A stretch of 51,839 bases of DNA from Leptospirillum sp. (lineage in GTDB: Bacteria > Nitrospirota > Leptospirillia > Leptospirillales > Leptospirillaceae), in NCBI GenBank assembly GCA_027343785.1, contig DAHWKF010000013.1, positions 1 through 51,839 on the forward strand. Direction: 5' to 3'. Below the pieces are notes generated by a model, which worked only from the letters and a program-made list of their open reading frames with translations, did no database searches and had not been told where the DNA came from. A program made the translations under genes and the position numbers. The number at the start of each line of letters is the position of its first letter. Position 1 is the stretch's first letter. Below, piece by piece: positions 50,120-51,839 of the stretch.

Positions 50120-50435
50120 GTGGGTTCGCCTTTCAACGTTCGCCGGGAGGGTGTTCCCTGAAAACCGAAAGGGACCCCCGGCATAATCGGCCGGTCCGTG
50201 GTTCCGGCGTCGGTTTTTCGTTGTCACCGGGCGCGGAATTTTTCTGAAAATATTGTGGTTCTATTTTGTGGGGAAACAGGAAGGTCGTCAATCACCGGTT
50301 GCAGTAGTATGTCCAGGAGCGAGTGGGGTTTCAGGATCCGGGGGGAGCAGATCCCCCTCGGGGATGATCCGGGTTCCATCAGTCGGACGGTGCGTCTCCG
50401 CTCCATCCGGTTTTTTTCGCATGGCGCTCCAGAAT
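50120..50435. other. 316-bp intergenic region without an identified gene
   Basis: Between the two minus-strand genes. It contains a short AT-rich patch (about 50239-50275) that may hold a promoter, but I found no convincing hexamer pair, terminator, RNA or coding frame. Confidence 0.5.
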
Positions 50436-51626
50436 TCAGCGGGCAAAGGGAACGCTCGCGGTAAAGGCGGGAGAGACGGCGTTCAGGACATGGACGGACT
50501 CCTGATCCCCCTCGACAAGGAAGTCTGAAATCAGACTTCGCGTATTCCGGTTCAAAAGCTGGGCCCGGATACCGGGCCGACCCCACCGGGAAAAACGGGA
50601 GGGTTCCAGGGTCTTGACCAGGTCCGCCGCCTGGCGGGCCATGTGTGCTTTCCGGTATTTTCGCATTTCGGCGATCGCCAGATCCCGGAAACCGAAATCG
50701 TTTTCCAGAAACAGACGGGCTTCCCATCCCAGGATTTCCCGGAGGTCCTGCAGGCTGAAACCCGTCAACCCTTCATAGTTTTCCCGCCAGAAGGCGGGGA
50801 TGGCGGTCGGGCCGATCTTGACCTTCCCCCCGACCGTTACGGTGAAGTGGACCCCCAGGAACGGCTGTCCCAGATCCGGAACGGGATAGACGTTCGTATG
50901 GACCGGTTTTTCACCGTCCGGCCGGGGAACGTATTCCAGGTAAACCCCCTTGAACGGGAGGATGGTGGTCTCCAGGGAGTATCCAAAATCCCTGGCGACG
51001 CGGTCGGCATAGAGTCCTGCGGCGTTCAGGACGGTTCGATACGAAAAGGTGGTATCGCCGGCCACGAGGGCATGGGGCTCCAGCCTTTTTTTGTAGGGTG
51101 TCCGATAAAGGAACCGCACGCCTTCCCGGATGAGTTCCTGTTCCATGAAACGGGAGATGGCCACCGGATCGACCGACGCGGTCCGGGGAGACCACAGGGC
51201 GATCTGGGAGGTACGGGCGTTGGGCTCGATTTCGGCCAGTTCCTTTTCGTCGATGATCTCGACATCGACCCCGTTCTTGTCTCCCCTTCGCTTGAGCTCC
51301 CGGATCCCTTCCGCCTCCACCGATGTCCGGGCCACCACCACCTTGCCGCAGGGGTTGAGCGGAAGGTTGTTCTGCCGGCAATAATCCTGCCAGAACCGGT
51401 TTCCGTCCCGGGTAAAGCGCGCCTTGAGGGAATCGCCGGTATAATAAAAACCGGCGTGGAGGACGCCGCTGTTCCTGCCGCTGGCGTGCAGGGCGCTCGC
51501 GTTTTCCTTTTCGATCACCGTGATGGTGGATGAGGGCTCGTTCTCCCGGATGGCCCGCGCCAGGGCGAGACCCATGATTCCGGCACCGATCACGAGATAT
51601 TCGACGGAAACCTTTTTCCCCTGCAT
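50436..51626 (-). CDS. lhgO: FAD-dependent oxidoreductase, L-2-hydroxyglutarate oxidase (LhgO)-like
   Basis: 396 aa, normal for the family. The N-terminal dinucleotide fold is VEYLVIGAGIMGLALARAIRENEP, then VIEKENASALHASGRNSGVLHAGFYYTGDSLKARFTRDGN, the DAO-superfamily block characteristic of LhgO. Also seen are NAAGLYADRVARDFG, PFKGVYLEYV and GVHFTVTVGGKVKIGPTAIPAF. Oxidises L-2-hydroxyglutarate to 2-oxoglutarate, feeding electrons to the membrane pool or oxygen. I take the ATG at 51626; the frame stays open upstream to the window edge, so a longer N-terminus cannot be excluded. The exact substrate is inferred from family resemblance. Confidence 0.85.
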   Translation of the reverse strand: MQGKKVSVEYLVIGAGIMGLALARAIRENEPSSTITVIEKENASALHASGRNSGVLHAGFYYTGDSLKARFTRDGNRFWQDYCRQNNLPLNPCGKVVVARTSVEAEGIRELKRRGDKNGVDVEIIDEKELAEIEPNARTSQIALWSPRTASVDPVAISRFMEQELIREGVRFLYRTPYKKRLEPHALVAGDTTFSYRTVLNAAGLYADRVARDFGYSLETTILPFKGVYLEYVPRPDGEKPVHTNVYPVPDLGQPFLGVHFTVTVGGKVKIGPTAIPAFWRENYEGLTGFSLQDLREILGWEARLFLENDFGFRDLAIAEMRKYRKAHMARQAADLVKTLEPSRFSRWGRPGIRAQLLNRNTRSLISDFLVEGDQESVHVLNAVSPAFTASVPFAR

Positions 51627-51839
51627 GGACGTGAGCCATTCTCCCGAAGGTTTGTTCCGCTTCTTCGCCTTCCGGCCTTCCGCAAAAATCCCCGAATCCG
51701 ACACAACGGAAAATATCCGGGCCTGACAACCTGGAGCGAGGAAAGGGAGGTCGGCGCAAAAGGCGGGCGACGCGCGCAGCGGCCGCAGGTCGCGATCGAC
51801 GAGCCTTTGTCGACCGCAGTAAAGCGCCGGGCGATCCGT
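51627..51839. other. Window end, unresolved
   Basis: GC-rich sequence upstream of lhgO. More than one minus-strand frame is open, and none shows a recognisable protein. It may be the end of another gene or an N-terminal extension of lhgO. Confidence 0.4.

Noticed and set aside
1..51839. Insertion sequences, prophage, tRNA or rRNA genes
   Set aside because: No transposase, integrase, phage gene or cloverleaf-like sequence was recognised anywhere in the window.

Overview
The window reads as a chromosomal segment of a Gram-negative, moderately GC-rich bacterium. Gene content (a lone cbb3-type oxidase subunit I, a complete Kdo/LPS pathway, an archaeal-type ATP-dependent DNA ligase beside ordinary bacterial housekeeping genes) and the family resemblance of many proteins suggest an acidophilic iron-oxidising Nitrospirota close to Leptospirillum. 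That assignment is inference from memory of these families, not a database result. Genes are densely packed, with many ATGA/TGATG/TTGA overlaps. I see no IS element, prophage, CRISPR array, rRNA or tRNA.

Layout. 1-8206 (minus): a small-membrane-protein / LON-domain / DUF815 ATPase / cupin group, then a purine and translation operon with its own promoter, guaB-guaA-rluB-aspS (aspS runs off the left edge). 8374-11899: a GNAT acetyltransferase, the ATP-dependent DNA ligase, a small lipoprotein and a Spy/CpxP-like periplasmic protein. 12142-18786 (plus): lnt-prfB-hsp20-lon-nth, almost all translationally coupled, with prfB carrying the programmed +1 frameshift; then a DUF2892 protein. 18809-24404: hisS between two paralogous GH15 glucoamylase-type enzymes, with an unusual control region. 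24517-34204 (plus): a ten-gene operon lepA-lepB-hldA-kdsB-pyrG-kdsA-kdsD-kdsC-pgsA-plsY. It holds all four Kdo-activation enzymes with CTP synthase embedded among them, then phospholipid synthesis. 34353-38854: an M23 peptidase and a kinase-lipoprotein-sigma54 regulator trio resembling GlrK-QseG-GlrR.

38907-46974: a pRiA4b-ORF3 protein; a minus-strand MscS / lipoprotein / TauE group; a PAP2-rlmN group; a class III extradiol-dioxygenase-like protein; and an Rsm22-like methyltransferase. 46975-49008: divergent promoters, then a roughly 320-nt leader with several strong stems and mutually exclusive pairings ahead of a solitary ccoN, closed by a textbook terminator. 49194-51839: tatA, a hypothetical gene, and an L-2-hydroxyglutarate-oxidase-like FAD enzyme at the right edge.

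The most interesting signals are the ccoN leader RNA, the hisS control region, the kinase-lipoprotein-regulator module with a GSFTGA variant, and the guaB start, which a promoter lying over the first in-frame ATG resolves. Promoter calls are matches to sigma70-type hexamers by eye; no expression data are available.
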